From positions 1,526,120-1,590,119 of the forward strand of contig BROE01000022.1 of the NCBI GenBank assembly GCA_036571765.1: a DNA stretch of 64,000 bases. Reading direction: 5' to 3'. The stretch's first letter is position 1; each line of letters starts with the position of its first letter. The DNA comes from Plecoglossus altivelis (lineage: Eukaryota > Chordata > Actinopteri > Osmeriformes > Plecoglossidae). The notes beneath the pieces are model-generated. The model worked only from the letters and a program-made list of their open reading frames with translations. It had not been told where the DNA came from and did not search any database. Positions 62,044 through 64,000 of this stretch are shown here, piece after piece. Made by a program: the position numbers and the translations under genes.

Positions 62044-63924
62044 CTGGAACAGGAAGCAGATACATCACAGCTGATGTAAATACAGGAACACGACAATGTT
62101 GCTGTAATGTGTTTTTAGTATAAGGACACCTGGAAGAAGTGCTGTTTCAAACACAGTTACTCCCCTTCAAAATGGAACAGGAGGTAACGACCACACAAAA
62201 TCTTCCTACTTTTCTGTAAAGTATTTAGATTTAATTAAAAACCCTTATTTGTTTCTGTCCCCTATGAACCAAATTATGCTCTGAGGCTTGTTTAGCAAGC
62301 AGAGACAGACAGCTTAGTGAGAGATGAAGAGTGGGAGGCGTGGGGTGAGGGGGTGAGGGGTGGGGAAGGGGTGAGGAAGATGAGGGGACTATACACCCCT
62401 GGGCCCACTAAAGAGGCCTCTGTGTTTCCAGCCTGATCGCTTTATGAGTTGCACCGGCAGCTGGAGAACTCGTCTGCGTCCACGGGGACTGCAATGTCTC
62501 CTGGATCCCTGCCCCCCCCCCCCTTCCACCCTCCTCTCTCCACCACCGACTCCCAATACAGGGAAGAGCAGACGTAGTTCTGTCCAGAAACAACCCTGTC
62601 TTCGGTGCTTAGTCTGCTACAGAGGCTGGAGTAATCATGGTCATCACACTACAAACTGCAGAGAAAGAACAGGCCTGCATGGAGGTATGCAGATATACAC
62701 TATTAGACAGGATGGACGATCTCTTTCTCCCTCTCTCTTCTCCTCTCTCTCTCCTTCTCTCATCCCCCTCATCATCTCTCTCTTTCTCTCCTCTACTCTC
62801 TCTATCTCCTTCTCTCCTCTCCCTCATCCTCTCTCTCTCTCCTTCTCTCCTCTCTCTCTCTCCCTCTCCATCTCTCTCCTCTCTCCACAAAGTGACTGAT
62901 GGACTGCTAAACCCATTGTTCACCGTACATCAGCTAGTTGCCATGTAATAATCACACCAACCTCAGACGCCTGATTGACAAACTCCAGCCACTCTCCCCT
63001 CCCTCCATCCCCTCTAAATCTCCCCCTCCTCCTCTCTCTTCATCCCTTCCAAACCCACCCCCTCCCTCACTCCCTCGCTCACTCCCTCCACCCTCCCCCT
63101 CTCCTCTGATGGTTTTTCCATGTAGCTATTCTCATGCCTGTCATCTCACCTCTCTTTCCACCCAAACAACCCTGGGAGTCGTCCTGCCTGCTCTACCCGG
63201 TTCCAGACAGCTGTTTCCATCAGAGCGTGAGGAGGTGAGCTTCACTGACACTGGCAACTCCACCTTTCCCTTCAACGGTGATAATATGCAACCATTCGAC
63301 TGGGGGGTACAAGCCAAGGACAGTCCTTGCAGTTGTCCAACAAAACCTTATTTAAACGGGATGTGTATTCACAAAGCTCTTACAATGCTGGATTTCAAAA
63401 CAGAATGACGTTGAGTTGTACTATAGCTTACGTTACACAATGGGGGAAACCAGTATGCTCACCTGGGTGATTTGTGAGAGTTTGGAAGGAGGCTGTAAAA
63501 CAATAATTACTGAGCAGAGCTCGTTAGGCAAATGGCTCGTTAAAGCAGAGGGCTGCTCAAAACTGGCTTCGTTAAGTGGATGCATCGTTAAGTGGATGCA
63601 TCGTTAAGTGGATGCCTTGTTAAGCGACTACAGTAGCTGTTCATGTTGAACTGCTTGTTTTCCTTTGCTTTGATGACAGCTGGCACTAATGTGTGTGAGC
63701 ATGTATGTATGTGAGTGAGTGAGTGTGTGTGGGTGTATGTGTGTGATCTGTGTGTATGTGTGATGTGGGGGTGGGGGTGGGGGGTCTGGGCTTGCAGACG
63801 CCGTGTGCAGGTTTGCGTGTGTGAGATTGTGTGTGTGTATGTCTGATTATGGTTCAGGTCTGGTGAGAGATTGTGTGTGTGGAGGGGGAGAGATTGTGTG
63901 TGTGGGTGTGGGAGAAAATGTGCA

Positions 63925-63970
<46 letters not shown>

Positions 63971-64000
63971 GGGGGGAGAAGAGAGGGAGGAGACAAGACA
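62044..64000. other. fam124a intron; no further exon seen
   Basis: Non-coding sequence with a (CT)-rich tract at 62720-62885, CCCTCC-rich sequence at 63000-63110, three copies of CGTTAAGTGGATGCAT at 63575-63625, and GT/GA repeats from 63700 to the end. Confidence 0.55.

Noticed and set aside
63416..63625. CGTTAAGTGG repeats as a possible conserved element
   Set aside because: Only three short copies are present with no gene or structure beside them. Noted as a minor tandem repeat.

Overview
This is nuclear DNA from a ray-finned fish, very probably a teleost. The genes are split by GT-AG introns. The DNA is full of (CA)n/(GT)n microsatellites, minisatellites, hAT and Tc1-like MITEs and SINE-like repeats. 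The encoded proteins are clear vertebrate orthologues. I cannot name the species.

The left part (1-21.7 kb) holds, in order: the 3' half of a LONRF gene (RING + LON domain, + strand); a C2H2 zinc-finger gene (- strand) with one N-terminal region and two phase-compatible terminal zinc-finger exons; and two guanylate-binding protein (GBP) genes head to head, called GBP-A (-) and GBP-B (+). The GBP pair shares a short interval with a perfect interferon-stimulated response element and a TATA box on the GBP-B side. GBP-A ends in a CaaX prenylation box. GBP-B has two alternative C-terminal coiled-coil modules instead.

The right part (24-62 kb) is a conserved vertebrate block, wdfy2 (-), ints6 (+), serpine3 (-), fam124a (-). 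This is the human 13q14.3 order and relative orientation read from the other end. wdfy2 and ints6 are head to head; ints6 and serpine3 are tail to tail with poly(A) signals a few hundred bases apart. All 12 wdfy2 coding exons could be placed, giving 400 codons in frame. All 18 ints6 coding exons were also placed.

Three genes have a break as the sequence is written: an 11-bp frame-shifting insertion in ints6 exon 9, a 1-nt deficit in GBP-A exon 8, and a missing serpine3 exon where only repeat sequence is found. Three breaks in otherwise well-conserved genes could be assembly error or real lesions; reads or transcripts would decide. The most interesting biology is the interferon-responsive GBP pair with different membrane-targeting ends, and the zinc-finger gene with swappable DNA-binding exons.
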